Source: Culicoidibacter larvae (lineage in GTDB: Bacteria > Bacillota_I > Bacilli_A > Culicoidibacterales > Culicoidibacteraceae). From it: a stretch of DNA of 64,000 bases. The position numbers and the translations under genes are program-made. The stretch spans positions 229,882 to 293,881 of the forward strand of contig NZ_VBWP01000003.1 of assembly GCF_005771635.1 (NCBI RefSeq), in the 5' to 3' direction. The notes beneath the pieces are model-generated. The model had not been told where the DNA came from. It saw nothing but the letters and a program-made list of their open reading frames with translations, and made no database searches. Shown one piece after another: positions 26,888 through 36,997 of the stretch (positions are counted from its first letter, which is position 1; each line of letters begins with the position of its first letter).

Positions 26888-27388
26888 TTAATAATCAGAA
26901 ATTTGATCATCATCTAACATTACAGGCAACCGATCGTGAACAACTTTTAATTCCGGATTAGCTTGCTGCGCTATTATAACATAATGCGGCATGCCACCAG
27001 TGATTTTATATAAACCGGCAAACTTGATAATGTCCTGGTTGTTTTCTGTGATGATATTTTTTTCCTTGCGCCCTGTTGAATCAGTCTACTCGTAGAATGC
27101 AGATGCTACTATTATACAACGTTGATCAGTAAAGTCCTTTCGGTAGAACAGTTTTTCTAACAATGTTTCTTGTCGGCCATTTATGATATGCCCTTTTTTA
27201 TTCCACTTTGGAATACCCCACTGCATCACTGAATATCCAGTATCAGTCCGAATGATTCCTGAATTGATTGGGAACACTTCATACGTCTCAGATTTATCAC
27301 TATATTTCAATTTTACGATTTCATCAGGATCATTATCTAGTAGATCCATCGCGGTACTATAACCAATTGATTCATAACGGCCACACAT
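26888..27388 (-). pseudogene. SRAP (YedK/HMCES-like) gene with in-frame amber stop
   Basis: From ATG 27388 (GAGGGG 8 bases upstream) the protein starts MCGRYES, with the catalytic Cys2 of DNA-protein crosslink-forming SRAP proteins, and continues through 'INGRQETLLEKLFYRKDF' to 'CIIVASAFYE'. TAG at 27086-27088 stands where the family has Trp (FYEW). After it the same frame reads TDSTGRKEKN...'FAGLYKITGG'...'HDRLPVML' with the conserved catalytic His, to TAA at 26888. One TGG-to-TAG change inactivated the gene; the C-terminus is also shorter than usual. Abasic-site protection is the family role. Confidence 0.8.
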
Positions 27389-27424
27389 AGCCATCACCCC
27401 TCGTATAATAATAATAATAATTAG

Positions 27425-27658
27425 GTTTTGAACAGCACCTACAACTGTGTTGTGATAAACTTAAATAGTTGTCGTGGACCCTTTATCACCCCATGTAGCA
27501 TTGACTACTTAGAGTAGGATGTGGCCACTACGATATTGTAAAATGATTATGAGTTAGATCGGTACTAGAACCATTATTTAGTACGAGGTTTCATCACAAT
27601 TTCGTTTGTGGATTTTGCCACGCCAATAATTTTCTTTCTTAGGAGGCGATTCTTACTT
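27425..27658 (+). mobile_element. IS110-type left end; candidate bridge RNA region
   Basis: About 235 bases of non-coding DNA directly upstream of an IS110-family transposase gene. In the IS110 group this end carries a structured guide (bridge) RNA. Several short inverted segments are present, but I cannot fold it reliably by eye. Element boundaries are not determined. Confidence 0.4.
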
Positions 27659-28819
27659 ATGAATCATTCTATTTTTGTTGGTATCGATGTTGCTAAACAC
27701 CATCATGATGCGTACATCTTTGATTCCAAAACCGGTGAAGTGATTACTGAACACTTTAAATTCAATAATGACTCTGGCGGGTTTGAATCTTTAGTAACCC
27801 TAATAAATCAATTCCCAAATAATTCTGTACTTATAGGTGTTGAAGCTACTTGACGTTACCACCTTCAAATAACGCGTTATTTGCGACACTGTGGTTATAC
27901 TATTGGTGTTTTAAATCCTTTGATTACTAACCGGCTAAGAGAAACTCAACTTCGCCAAACTAAAACCGATAAGATAGATGCACGTGTAACTACTCAAGCA
28001 CTTATGCTCAATTTACATCAAACATTTTCAGAGAATACGTACGATGAGTTGAAGAAAGCCAGTCGCATGCGTATTGCTTGGATTCATGAACGTTCAAAAC
28101 TTAAAGTTGATATCGTCAACTTTTTGGATACTCTGTTTCCAGAGTATGCAGAGTACTTTAAAAATGCTATACACTCAAAATTGTCATATCACATTCTTTT
28201 GAAATATACTTCAGCACAAGAAATTGCAAGCGCACGGATTGATGGATTGTCAAATAGATTCATTACAAGTCATAAGAATCGAAATCCATTTGATCTAAAA
28301 GCATTAGCTAAATCTTCAATTGGTAGTCATTCTGATATCCTAGTATTTCAATTAAAAGCAACAATTGAGAGAATTATTTTTATAAACACTCAAATAAAAA
28401 AGCTAGAAGCTTACATCGCTGCGCAACTTCAGTTGATTGATTCACCAATATTGACTATACCAGGCATTTCAAATATTCTAGCTGCTACAATTCTGGGTGA
28501 GATAGGAGATATTTCGAAGTTCTCCACTCCATCAAAAATCATTGCTTTTGCTGGCTTGAATCCTAGAAAATATCAATCTGGACAATATGATTCTGGTTCT
28601 CTACCATTATCAAAGCGAGGATCACGTTCTTTACGCTATGCCCTATTTCAAGCCGCACAAATGATTTGGCGGTTTGACCCAACATTCAACAATTATTATC
28701 AACGTAAAAAGAATGCTGGCAAACATCATTTTGTTGTTATTGGTCATATTACTCATAAGCTTGTCAACGTTATCTTTCATTTGTTAACAACTAATTCCTC
28801 GTTTGTTAAAGGATACTAA
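27659..28819 (+). pseudogene. IS110-family transposase with in-frame opal stop
   Basis: Starts at ATG 27659 (AGGAGG 12 bases upstream). N-terminal DEDD domain: 'IFVGIDVAKHHHDAYIF' (first Asp) and 'VLIGVEAT' (Glu). TGA at 27851-27853 replaces the usual Gly of the GVEATGxYH motif, and the frame then continues RYHLQITRYLRHCGYTIGVL to the Transposase_20 domain 'ILTIPGISNILAATILGEIG' and 'FAGLNPRKYQSGQYDSG'. A single GGA-to-TGA change fits. Otherwise full length, so inactivation is recent. Confidence 0.85.
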
Positions 28820-28951
28820 TATAGTTTTTTCTGCTTTTATTAACCGCTTAGATCTACCAAAATAAATGAAGTTAATATTACAAAAAATTCTTCATTTTAG
28901 TGTAATATGTTGTGGTATAATTATATATATTAATACTATTGGAGGCGCGCA

Positions 28952-29674
28952 ATGAAAAATATAAAGGCAGTCTTTTTTGATTTAGATGATACGTTAATAA
29001 ACTATGGCGGTAATACTATAAAGTCTTGGGAGAAAACATGTAAGGATTTAGTCGATGGATTAAGTTTAGATTTGGATTTCAAGTTAATAGCTAAACAAAT
29101 TATTTTGAGAAATGAGGAAGTTTGGGCAAATGAGATAACTAGCAAAAAAGCACGAGAAAACCTCATTGAATCGAGAAAGGCAGTCGTAACAACCGCATTA
29201 AACGATTTGAACATTTTTGATCAGGAGAAACTTACTTATTTGCTAGAAAACTATAACATCAATAAACAAGAACTAGTTGCCGTATTTGATGGAGTTTACG
29301 ATTTATTAACACTCTTAAAACAAAAAGACTATAAATTAGCACTCATCACGAATGGCGCAAGCACAATTCAGAGAGGAAAATTATTACGGTTTGATTTAGA
29401 AAAATATTTTGATCTAATACTAATTGAAGGGGAACAACCGTACGGTAAGCCCGACAAAAGAATCTATCAAGATGCATTAAAATATTTTAACTTAGAGCCA
29501 GAACAAGCAGTTATGATTGGTGATCACTATCTTTGGGAAGTTGTAGCGCCCAAAGAAATAGGGCTAAAGAGTGTATGGCATAACTTGTATAATAAAGAGC
29601 TTGAGCCTAATGATAACGTACAACCAGATGTAATAATTAATGAAATGAAAAATCTAATTAATTATTTTGATTAA
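28952..29674 (+). CDS. HAD-superfamily phosphatase (YjjG-like)
   Basis: A 240-residue cytoplasmic hydrolase. Motif I 'VFFDLDDTLINYGG' (DxDxT), motif II 'LALITNGAS', motif III Lys in 'QPYGKPDKRIYQDA', motif IV 'AVMIGDHYLWEV'. Family members dephosphorylate nucleotides or other small phosphates. In motif IV the usual second acidic residue (GDxxxxD) is replaced (GDHYLWE), so Glu may act instead. ATG 28952 with GGAGG upstream and a TATAAT at about 28918. It stands alone between two broken genes. Confidence 0.85.
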   Translation: MKNIKAVFFDLDDTLINYGGNTIKSWEKTCKDLVDGLSLDLDFKLIAKQIILRNEEVWANEITSKKARENLIESRKAVVTTALNDLNIFDQEKLTYLLENYNINKQELVAVFDGVYDLLTLLKQKDYKLALITNGASTIQRGKLLRFDLEKYFDLILIEGEQPYGKPDKRIYQDALKYFNLEPEQAVMIGDHYLWEVVAPKEIGLKSVWHNLYNKELEPNDNVQPDVIINEMKNLINYFD

Positions 29675-29865
29675 TATATATCAACTATATATATTTAAGC
29701 AATTTATATTAAACTGTACTATTCAGGTTTTTTAGTGATTTAAAAACTATTGTATTCTAACCTGTTTTATGAGTTTCTATTGCTTGACTTTTATATAGTT
29801 AGCTACTCGTTTATTGTAACCTGATTATACTACGTGGCATAAATTGGGGTAATTGTTATGCAATG

Positions 29866-29927
29866 AAAAAGGCAGCGGCTTAAACGGCCACTGCTTGGGA
29901 TGCGGATAGATGGATAAATCTATCTGC
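29866..29927 (-). terminator. Tandem hairpins downstream of the broken M23 gene
   Basis: GCAGCGGC/GCCACTGC (29872-29894) with a T-run on the minus strand, next to a second hairpin GCGGATAGAT/ATCTATCTGC (29902-29927). They may end transcription from either side of the 29675-30029 spacer, which otherwise shows nothing. Confidence 0.6.
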
Positions 29928-29962
29928 AGGTTTATTATATCAATCTGACTTGATTTAGCAAT

Positions 29963-29996
29963 AAAAAGAAGGCCCCGGTAAAACACCGGGACCAAG
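29963..29996 (-). terminator. Terminator of the broken M23 gene
   Basis: GGTCCCGGT/ACCGGGGCC on the minus strand (29971-29993), followed by TTCTTTTT. Confidence 0.8.
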
Positions 29997-30029
29997 GGGA
30001 TGAGCTAACTGTGTAATTATCAACACATT

Positions 30030-31396
30030 TTATTCCCCCCAAATATTAAATTCTCTCCGAAAATCTATTCCTTCTCTTCCTCCAGGACCTTTGTAAGTTG
30101 TCAATGTAGCTCTGTATTTTAACACTTCAATATGTACGTGGTATCTACGCTACTTTCACTATCACCTATTTGACCAATTTTTTGTCCTGAACTTACATTT
30201 TGTCCATAGCCAACTGTAATTGTGTTTAGTTGCATATAAGCATACATGATTACATAATCAACTCCGTTATATTTTCCATGTACCACTACATAATTGCCAA
30301 ATCCACCACAACAGCCCCAAGATTCTGTAGTTGAACAATTATTGTTAACTTCAATTACTGTTCCAGATATAATGCTAAATATCGGATCTCCAGGAGCTTT
30401 TCTTATTTGAATATCAACACCGTTATGACCAGGATAGCCTCCGACTCCTGCCGTCACAATTCCTCCGGCTGTTGGCCAAATAGTTTGTGACGAACCACAC
30501 TGTTTCCAAATCTCTTCGTTTGAAACTGCCCCAGTTGCATAATAGTAAAAAATGGAACATACATTGCTGTTTGTTCGGTTTTCATAGCTAGTCCCAGACT
30601 CTCAAGTTATTTTTTTCCACATATGGAAATATTGGTCGCGAAGTTCTTCTTCACTTAAGCTTCCGTTAGCAAGAAACCGAAATATTCGATAAATTTCCTC
30701 ATTCTTACGGTTATTAGAATCAGTTCCATCACGCCATAAATAGATTTTCTCATACTGATATGAAGTGTCTCGAAATTGTTCTTAACTTAAAGAACCATCT
30801 GTTCTAAAAACATAAATTCTATCTAATTTGCTTTCAATAGCTTCACCGTAACTAGCATTTAGATAAAAGTAATTGTAGCGTAGTTTTGAAGAATTATCCT
30901 CTAAGTCAGAAATATATTTAATCTTTCCAGATGCGTCAACATAATATATATACTTAATATGTTGTAAATGATTACTCATAATTGTACCTGTATAATATTG
31001 ATAATATTTTTCTATCACTCCAGTATTATTGTAAACAGCGGTATATTCTAGAATAACTTGATCATTCATGTGAAATTCGAAATTTCCTATTGTAATTACT
31101 TCTTCATTGTTGGAAGTTAATGTTTCGACCGGATTAGTCGTTTTTAACTGATTCGTTTGTGAATTGTTTACTTCTGTTGAATTACCATTTTGTAATTCTG
31201 GTTGCTCTTCGGGAATGGAATTGTCAATTTTCGGCTCATCCGCTGAAGCTTTATCCATTCCAACATCATTTTTTTCTTCTTCATTGTTCGTTGTACTTTC
31301 AATAGTATCATCAATATATGCAAATACATCTAAAGGTACAATGCTTAACAGGACAAATGATACTAATACTACTGATAATAACTTTTTCATATTCAC
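30030..31396 (-). pseudogene. Secreted M23 peptidase gene with two nonsense codons and a frameshift
   Basis: Signal peptide (MKKLLSVVLVSFVLLSIVPL...), an acidic low-complexity linker, and repeats around 'DGSLS-EEQFRD'/'NGSLSEEELRDQ'. TAA at about 30780 interrupts the first of these, and TGA near 30597 a later spot ('WKKIT*ESGTSY'). The LytM domain 'GHNGVDIQI' follows in the same frame. The core reads 'YVIMYAYMQL', where the family has a catalytic His (YAHMQ). A one-base loss near 30130 shifts the frame before 'THVHIEVLKYRA', which then runs to TAA at 30030. At least four independent lesions show that it no longer makes a working enzyme. Confidence 0.8.
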
Positions 31397-31454
31397 TCTA
31401 AAACAATCCTATGATAAGTACAAGCATTACAATAGCAGGCGCCGGAACCTTTTT

Positions 31455-32568
31455 TTATAATAGCAATAAAAATGTGAATAGCAAAATTAATATGTTAATT
31501 ATAGAAAAACTAGTTTGTTGGAGGAGTATAATTGCTGATGTTGCTATGAGTCCAACTGCTACAGCTGATGTTCCATGCAAGGCAACCTTTACTACATCAA
31601 TGTTTCTAAAATATTCCCAAATTGGATAAACGAAGTATATTAAGAGTGTACCTGGAAGGAATATTGCAAGACTGGCCGTCAGTGCACCTATACTTTGAAA
31701 ACTAATTCCGTAGCTACTAGCTGTAATTCCACCTGCATAAGAACTAAAACTAAACATTTGCCTCCGGCAATCCTTGTACAAGGCCATAACCGATTAGAAA
31801 TTCTTGACTACTCATATGTTGCCCTATTTCAACTAACTCACTATAGATAAGTGGAATTAATACCTGCCCACCACCAATTATTAGGAAGCCAAAACGATAA
31901 AAAACATCAAAAAAATATATATCAAATAGTAAATTCAAAATTATACTTATCAAAGCAATAAAAATAAAACAAAACAAATAAATCCAAGGGGGATTTATTT
32001 GAACTCTATTAATTAGTATTGGCTGTCGAGAAATAATTATATTAATGAAGCCACCAATAATTAGTACAGTTGGAAAAATCCAAGCTTCTCTCACTACGTA
32101 GGTAGTAATTAGTCCGAAAAGTAATAAAACTACTGTCAAGTTACTGGTAATTACTTTTTTTGCTAATCGAAATACTGCGACAAGAATAAAACCGACCGCC
32201 ATCGGTACAATATATTTTAGAATATTGAGCTCGAAATTATATTTTAACCACAAACTAGCAAATGAAAATAGCATCATTATAATTATAGGCGGAAGCGCCC
32301 AAACTATTAAAGTAAATAAGCCCAGAAGTGGTCCACCATTTTTATATCCAATTGCAATTATAGTTTGGGTACTACTTGGATCTGGTAATATGCTTGTTAA
32401 GGCAATTAGCTCTGCCATTTCTTCTTCAGTGATGTATTGTTTTTTAACAACCATTTGTTCAGTAAACACACCAAAATGTGCTTCAGGACCACCATATGAT
32501 CCAAAAGCACATAATGCAACATCCTTTAAGAAAGTTGAATAACGAGCAGCATTATTGTTTTGTATCAA
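31455..32568 (-). pseudogene. Chromate-transporter family gene with a frameshift
   Basis: Starts at TTG 32568 behind GGAGGG. The first 270 residues carry CHR-family motifs ('CAFGSYGGPEAHFGVF', 'LTSILPDPSSTQTIIAIGYK', 'GGGQVLIPLI'). At 31750-31765 the frame ends 'GYGLVQGLPEANV', whereas the other frame gives the expected 'QMFSFSSYAGG' and the remaining C-terminal helices to 31455. A one- or two-base indel in GGAGGCAAATG explains it. Intact relatives are about 380-400-residue anion exporters for chromate or sulfate-like anions. Alternatively the two halves may work as separate subunits, since split CHR proteins exist, but the overlap argues for breakage. Confidence 0.75.
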
Positions 32569-32641
32569 GATATCCCTCCACTTGTTATCACTATATTTTG
32601 AGTTTTTTTATTAAAACATTGTATTAATATTGATGCTATAT

Positions 32642-33352
32642 TTATAATGAATTGATAAACTTATTTTTAATATAAGCTATTTCTGAAATACTTACTCCTG
32701 ATTCAGTCAAAAATGTTTCAATTGTTTTATACTTTTTTTCAATCCAGTCAATTAACTGTATAATATTTTCAGGATTTGAGTTTAAGAATACTCCGTATTT
32801 TTCATTATCAACTATTGGCATTTTAGTAAATTTAGGTTGAAGATACGAATAAGAAACCTGATAATCAGCAATAATGTCTTCCTTGTCTACACCAGCAAGC
32901 AAGAGTAACAGCGCTGCAACAACACCAGTTCTATCTTTTCCTGCACTACAGTGAAACAGTAGAGTTCCTGTGCTGGTTGCAGCTGCTTTAAAAAAGTGCC
33001 GAATAAATTTTTTATCTTTAGCCATTTGAACGTATGCATCTCCGAGAGACGTCTCAGTTATTGTCTCCAGATTATTGCTTAGTGGAATATTATAGTATGC
33101 TACTCCGATAGTATTAATAAAGGGATCTTCAGCAATTAATATCTCGTCGTTGTATCTCAAGTCAATAACACTTGTTACTCCATAGGACAATAAGCATTCT
33201 TGTTCATTAACTGATAACTCACTTAAACAGTCACTCCTTAAATAAACATTATAATTTGTAAATGCATTATCTTTTGTTGCGTAACCACCTAATTCTCTTA
33301 GGTTATAAACATTTTCAAAATTAAATCTTCTAATTCCAATATCTTTATGCAT
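32642..33352 (-). CDS. Tyrosine-phosphatase-like protein (Y_phosphatase3 family)
   Basis: A 236-residue protein with the P-loop 'FHCSAGKDRTGVVAALLL' (HCxxGKDRT) near residue 138 and N-terminal 'NLRELGGYATKDN', typical of the bacterial PTP/LipA group. The start at 33352 overlaps the end of the ABC ATPase gene (ATGCATAA), making it the fifth gene of the phosphonate-type transporter operon. It may remove phosphate from an imported compound or regulate by dephosphorylating protein or lipid. The substrate is not predictable. Confidence 0.85.
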   Translation of the reverse strand: MHKDIGIRRFNFENVYNLRELGGYATKDNAFTNYNVYLRSDCLSELSVNEQECLLSYGVTSVIDLRYNDEILIAEDPFINTIGVAYYNIPLSNNLETITETSLGDAYVQMAKDKKFIRHFFKAAATSTGTLLFHCSAGKDRTGVVAALLLLLAGVDKEDIIADYQVSYSYLQPKFTKMPIVDNEKYGVFLNSNPENIIQLIDWIEKKYKTIETFLTESGVSISEIAYIKNKFINSL

Positions 33353-34109
33353 ACGCTTCACCCTCTTTTCCTTCATAAAGCATCGATATAATATCTTCAG
33401 TTAGCATATTCGGTTTACCATCAAAAACTACTTTACCTTTTTTCACACCAATAATACGTGTTGCATATTTTTTTGCTACTTCTACTTGATGTAAATTTGT
33501 TATGCAAGTTATTCCAAAATCCTGACAATTATTGTATAAAGCATCCATGACATCAATCGATGTTTTGGGATCGAGAGATGCGATTGGTTCATCAGCTAAC
33601 ATTAACTTTGGTTGCTGTATTAATGCTCTACATATTCCTACTCGTTGTTTTTGACCACCCGAAAGTTCGTCAGCTCTTTTATATATTTGCTCATCTAAGC
33701 CAATCTTTCTTAGTAACTTAATCGCATTTTCTTTATCTTCATTTGAGTAAAGGCTAAATAATCCTTTTATAGGGTTCATATGACCTAGTCTGCCCAATAA
33801 AACATTTTCAAGAACGCTTGATCTATCAATTAAATTATAGTGTTGGAAAATCATGCCAATTTGTGAGCGAATAAATCGAAGCTCCTTTTTTGATGCATTT
33901 TGTACTTCTCTATCAATAAAAATGACTTCTCCACTTGTTGGTTGAATTAATCTATTTATACATCTTAATAGTGTAGACTTTCCAGCACCACTTGGTCCGA
34001 TAACCGCTACAAATTCACCACCCGAAAAAGATAAGTTAATTTCTTCAAGTCCAATACTAGTTTTGTTATACACTTTTTTGATATTTCTTAACTCGAGAAT
34101 TTTTTGCAT
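33345..34109 (-). CDS. phnC: Phosphonate-type ABC transporter ATP-binding protein
   Basis: A 254-residue ATPase: Walker A 'GPSGAGKST', Q-loop 'QIGMIFQHYNLIDRSSVLEN' (PhnC-like), signature 'LSGGQKQR', Walker B 'LMLADEPIASLDP', H-loop 'TNLHQVEVAKKYA'. Located between two PhnE permeases and a phosphatase gene. It imports phosphonates, phosphite or related phosphorus compounds. Confidence 0.92.
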   Translation of the reverse strand: MQKILELRNIKKVYNKTSIGLEEINLSFSGGEFVAVIGPSGAGKSTLLRCINRLIQPTSGEVIFIDREVQNASKKELRFIRSQIGMIFQHYNLIDRSSVLENVLLGRLGHMNPIKGLFSLYSNEDKENAIKLLRKIGLDEQIYKRADELSGGQKQRVGICRALIQQPKLMLADEPIASLDPKTSIDVMDALYNNCQDFGITCITNLHQVEVAKKYATRIIGVKKGKVVFDGKPNMLTEDIISMLYEGKEGEAYA

Positions 34110-34115
34110 ATAAAC

Positions 34116-34952
34116 TCATACTCCTTTTATTTTTATTACAATTCTTTTTGAAATGATTTCCAGTAATAACATTGTACAGTATACAATAATTATGCCAGTA
34201 GATGCTGTGTTGAAATCATACATGCTTATCGACATATTCAAACGATAACCAATTCCAGCAATACCAACCATACCTAGTGATACGACTTCCGCGACATTCA
34301 TTTCGTATCTTAATGTGATGGATGCTAAAAATTGCGGATATATCTGAATGAATACACCTTTCAACATTACTTGTAGCCATGTCGCACCGGTTGATTGCAG
34401 CGCTTCTATGACTTCATTACTGTTTTCTTCAACTCTATTTGTTAATGTCCGAACTAAGTATGCAGTGATGGGAAAGAACAGGCCCAATATACCAGCGAGA
34501 GATCCAAATCCAACACTTGCTGCTGCAATTAGTCCCCAAATTGTAATGGGTACGGCTCTGACTATTACCATAATTAATCGAATACCTTTTGCTAGTGTTT
34601 TATTTGGTGAAGTATTGCTAGCGGAGAGAAATACCAAAGGCAAAGCTATAGTGGCAGAGACCGCTAATCCTACGAACGCAATAGAGAGTGTTTCCATTAA
34701 ACCAAATAAAAAGGCTGGAAGTGCGCTTAAATTTGGAGATGATAATTCAAGCAGAAGCATATTGATTTTGCCTACTCCTTTTTGTAAATAACTAAAATCT
34801 ATGTTGACCTGAGATAGTGCAACGAAAAAAACAAGAATTGCACCAAGAAAGAATAATAACTGCTGTCTTGCTGTTTTTTTATGTTTTATATGTATTCTGC
34901 GTGTGTTAGAATATTTTTTCGAGTTTAAGAATCGAATTGTTGTTTTAATCAT
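34116..34952 (-). CDS. phnE: Phosphonate-type ABC transporter permease (second)
   Basis: A 278-residue permease with about six helices, a basic N-terminal extension and the EAA loop 'EVIEALQSTGATWLQVMLKG'. It overlaps the upstream permease stop by 4 bases (ATGA). The ribosome site of phnC lies within its last codons. Confidence 0.9.
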   Translation of the reverse strand: MIKTTIRFLNSKKYSNTRRIHIKHKKTARQQLLFFLGAILVFFVALSQVNIDFSYLQKGVGKINMLLLELSSPNLSALPAFLFGLMETLSIAFVGLAVSATIALPLVFLSASNTSPNKTLAKGIRLIMVIVRAVPITIWGLIAAASVGFGSLAGILGLFFPITAYLVRTLTNRVEENSNEVIEALQSTGATWLQVMLKGVFIQIYPQFLASITLRYEMNVAEVVSLGMVGIAGIGYRLNMSISMYDFNTASTGIIIVYCTMLLLEIISKRIVIKIKGV

Positions 34953-35728
34953 ATTAGTGAACTCCTTATTCTGTTTGATACGAACTCAATTGTTAACATT
35001 ATTATGCCCATAATTAAAACCAGTGCACTTGCATTATTATACTGAAAAAGGTCTAAGCTTTTTTTTAGTTCATATCCTAAGCCACCTGCGCCTACTAGTC
35101 CTAAAATAGAAGAAGCTTTGATATTAATTTCTAATAAAAATAGTGTCCATGAGTAAAAGCTTGGCATAAAGGACGGGATGACTCCATGTTTTATCACTTG
35201 AATTTTTGTTGCGCCAGTGAATGCTACTGCTTCAAATACCTCATTACCTATGTCATCTATTGCTTCTGAAAGGACTCGAGCTAAAAAGGATGTTGTAAAG
35301 ATAATCAGTGCAATAATTCCGGCTGTAATCCCAATTCCAAAAACAATTGTCAAGATAGCTGCCCATATTAATAGAGGTATGTTTCTAAACAAAGATAAAA
35401 ATGAGCGTAGTAATAAACTAACCAGTGGAAAAGGTGATGTTTTCTTTGCTAGCAAAAAAGCTAATAACAAACCAAGAATTGTTGAGATGAATGTTGAAAT
35501 GACTGCTGCATAGATAGTGTCAAGAATAGGTGGAATGTATTTAGTTATTTCATTAAAACTTGGCGGAAAAAATTTAAAAAATAGAAAGTATATAAATTCT
35601 GGCAAAGCAATAAGAAACTGTATTGGATTAAATTCAAGCATATACATGCATATAAGGAAAATGACAACGATGAATATAATTATCAGTCTTTGTTTTGTTT
35701 TATTAGCGTGGTAAGTCAATTGTGACAC
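34949..35728 (-). CDS. phnE: Phosphonate-type ABC transporter permease (first)
   Basis: A 259-residue permease with the EAA loop 'EVFEAVAFTGATKIQVIKHG' and PhnE-type 'GLVGAGGLGYELKKSLDLFQ'. Paired with the next permease, giving the PhnD-E-E-C order common in Firmicutes. Confidence 0.9.
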   Translation of the reverse strand: MSQLTYHANKTKQRLIIIFIVVIFLICMYMLEFNPIQFLIALPEFIYFLFFKFFPPSFNEITKYIPPILDTIYAAVISTFISTILGLLLAFLLAKKTSPFPLVSLLLRSFLSLFRNIPLLIWAAILTIVFGIGITAGIIALIIFTTSFLARVLSEAIDDIGNEVFEAVAFTGATKIQVIKHGVIPSFMPSFYSWTLFLLEINIKASSILGLVGAGGLGYELKKSLDLFQYNNASALVLIMGIIMLTIEFVSNRIRSSLI

Positions 35729-35853
35729 CTTCTTTCGATAAAAAATTTAAAGTATTAAATTAGAAGTTATAAAAATACTTTATCAAGGACACATGCTTTT
35801 AGAGAATGATCCAAGATAAAGTTACTATGAATTTACTGATTTATTCCATAAGA

Positions 35854-36768
35854 CTAATCTGCTAATAAATCTTCCTCAGTCAACCCGAGAGTGTCAGAAA
35901 GCTTTTTTAATCCTTCATAGTTTGTTTCGTTTCCTGGAACATATGCTCCACCCTTTGCACCAATATTTTCAAAGTATGCTGGATCTTCGTAAGAATAAAG
36001 GAAGTTTTGAAGTGATGTTTTTAATTCATCATTGAGCCCACTTCTAACAACTAATGGAGTTGTTCCAATACTGATTCCGCTTTCTGGTCCAACACCACCA
36101 ATTACTTTTACGTCACCACTTTCAATGACCCCTTTATCTTCAAGAATTGTTGAAATCTCACAGTAAGCGGCACCAACATCGTATGTACCTTGAGCAACTC
36201 CAATAACTGTCTTATCATGTCCGCCGGAGAACATAACATCTTTAAAGTAAGTATTTTCAATTTCTTCTACAGTTAGATCGAATTCTTGAGTTAATTTATA
36301 CTTTGGTAATAAGTGCCCCGTTGTTGAAACGGGATCACCAAACGCAATTATTTTGCCTTTTATATCATCTAAAGATTCTATGCCACTATCTTTGCCAGAA
36401 AAAAAGCAAGAATAGTAGGGTTTCTCCTCAGAGACAGCTGCACTAGGTATTGTTAAGTCTGCGATTAATTCAATTTCTCCTTTAGATTTTGCGACAATAT
36501 ATGAAAATGGTGTTAACATGACCATATCTACTTTACCACTACTAACAGCTTCAATTGCAGCCGAATAGCTAGTGGTCTGGAATTCCTTAACTTCCATACC
36601 TATTGCTTCACTTAAGTTTTCTTGAAATTGGCCACGAATTTCTTGAACTTCCGTACTGTCTTCAACGGGTAAATAGGCAATTGTAAAGTAATTATTACTA
36701 GCTCCGCAACCTGAAATAAGTAGGAGGAATAACGCGACCCCCAACATACTAAATATAACTTTTTTCAC
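35854..36768 (-). CDS. phnD: Phosphonate-type ABC transporter substrate-binding lipoprotein
   Basis: A 304-residue lipoprotein with lipobox 'LISGCGAS'. Type II binding fold with 'DMVMLTPFSYIVAKSKGEIE', 'IIAFGDPVSTTGHLLPKYKL' and 'VMFSGGHDKTVIGVAQGTYD', the PhnD signatures. GTG start behind AAGGAGAG. First gene of the operon; the spacer upstream ends in the terminator of the ars operon. The substrate could be phosphonate, phosphite or hypophosphite. Confidence 0.92.
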   Translation of the reverse strand: MKKVIFSMLGVALFLLLISGCGASNNYFTIAYLPVEDSTEVQEIRGQFQENLSEAIGMEVKEFQTTSYSAAIEAVSSGKVDMVMLTPFSYIVAKSKGEIELIADLTIPSAAVSEEKPYYSCFFSGKDSGIESLDDIKGKIIAFGDPVSTTGHLLPKYKLTQEFDLTVEEIENTYFKDVMFSGGHDKTVIGVAQGTYDVGAAYCEISTILEDKGVIESGDVKVIGGVGPESGISIGTTPLVVRSGLNDELKTSLQNFLYSYEDPAYFENIGAKGGAYVPGNETNYEGLKKLSDTLGLTEEDLLAD

Positions 36769-36886
36769 TATAATCTCTCCTTGTATTAAATATTTTTTCT
36801 AGATTAACTATAACAATTTTAGATTATGATAATATTATCCTATTGTAAAAATTTTGTTAATTATCTGATTTATTATTTGTTTATAT

Positions 36887-36920
36887 AAAAAAAGGCTGTA
36901 ATTCCTACGGAACTACAACC
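36887..36920 (-). terminator. Terminator of the ars operon
   Basis: GGTTGTAGTTCC/GGAATTACAGCC on the minus strand, followed by seven T's. Confidence 0.88.
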
Positions 36921-36997
36921 TATAGTAATAATTATTTTGTTAAATAATACAGTATAAATAACATTTCAGAGATTTTGATTGGAAGTATTTGTATTAG

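Noticed and set aside
15312..31396. Stop-codon reassignment as an explanation for in-frame stops
   Set aside because: TAG, TGA and TAA all occur in the broken genes at sites of different amino acids, while intact genes use the same codons to stop and TGG for Trp. Ordinary nonsense mutation is simpler.
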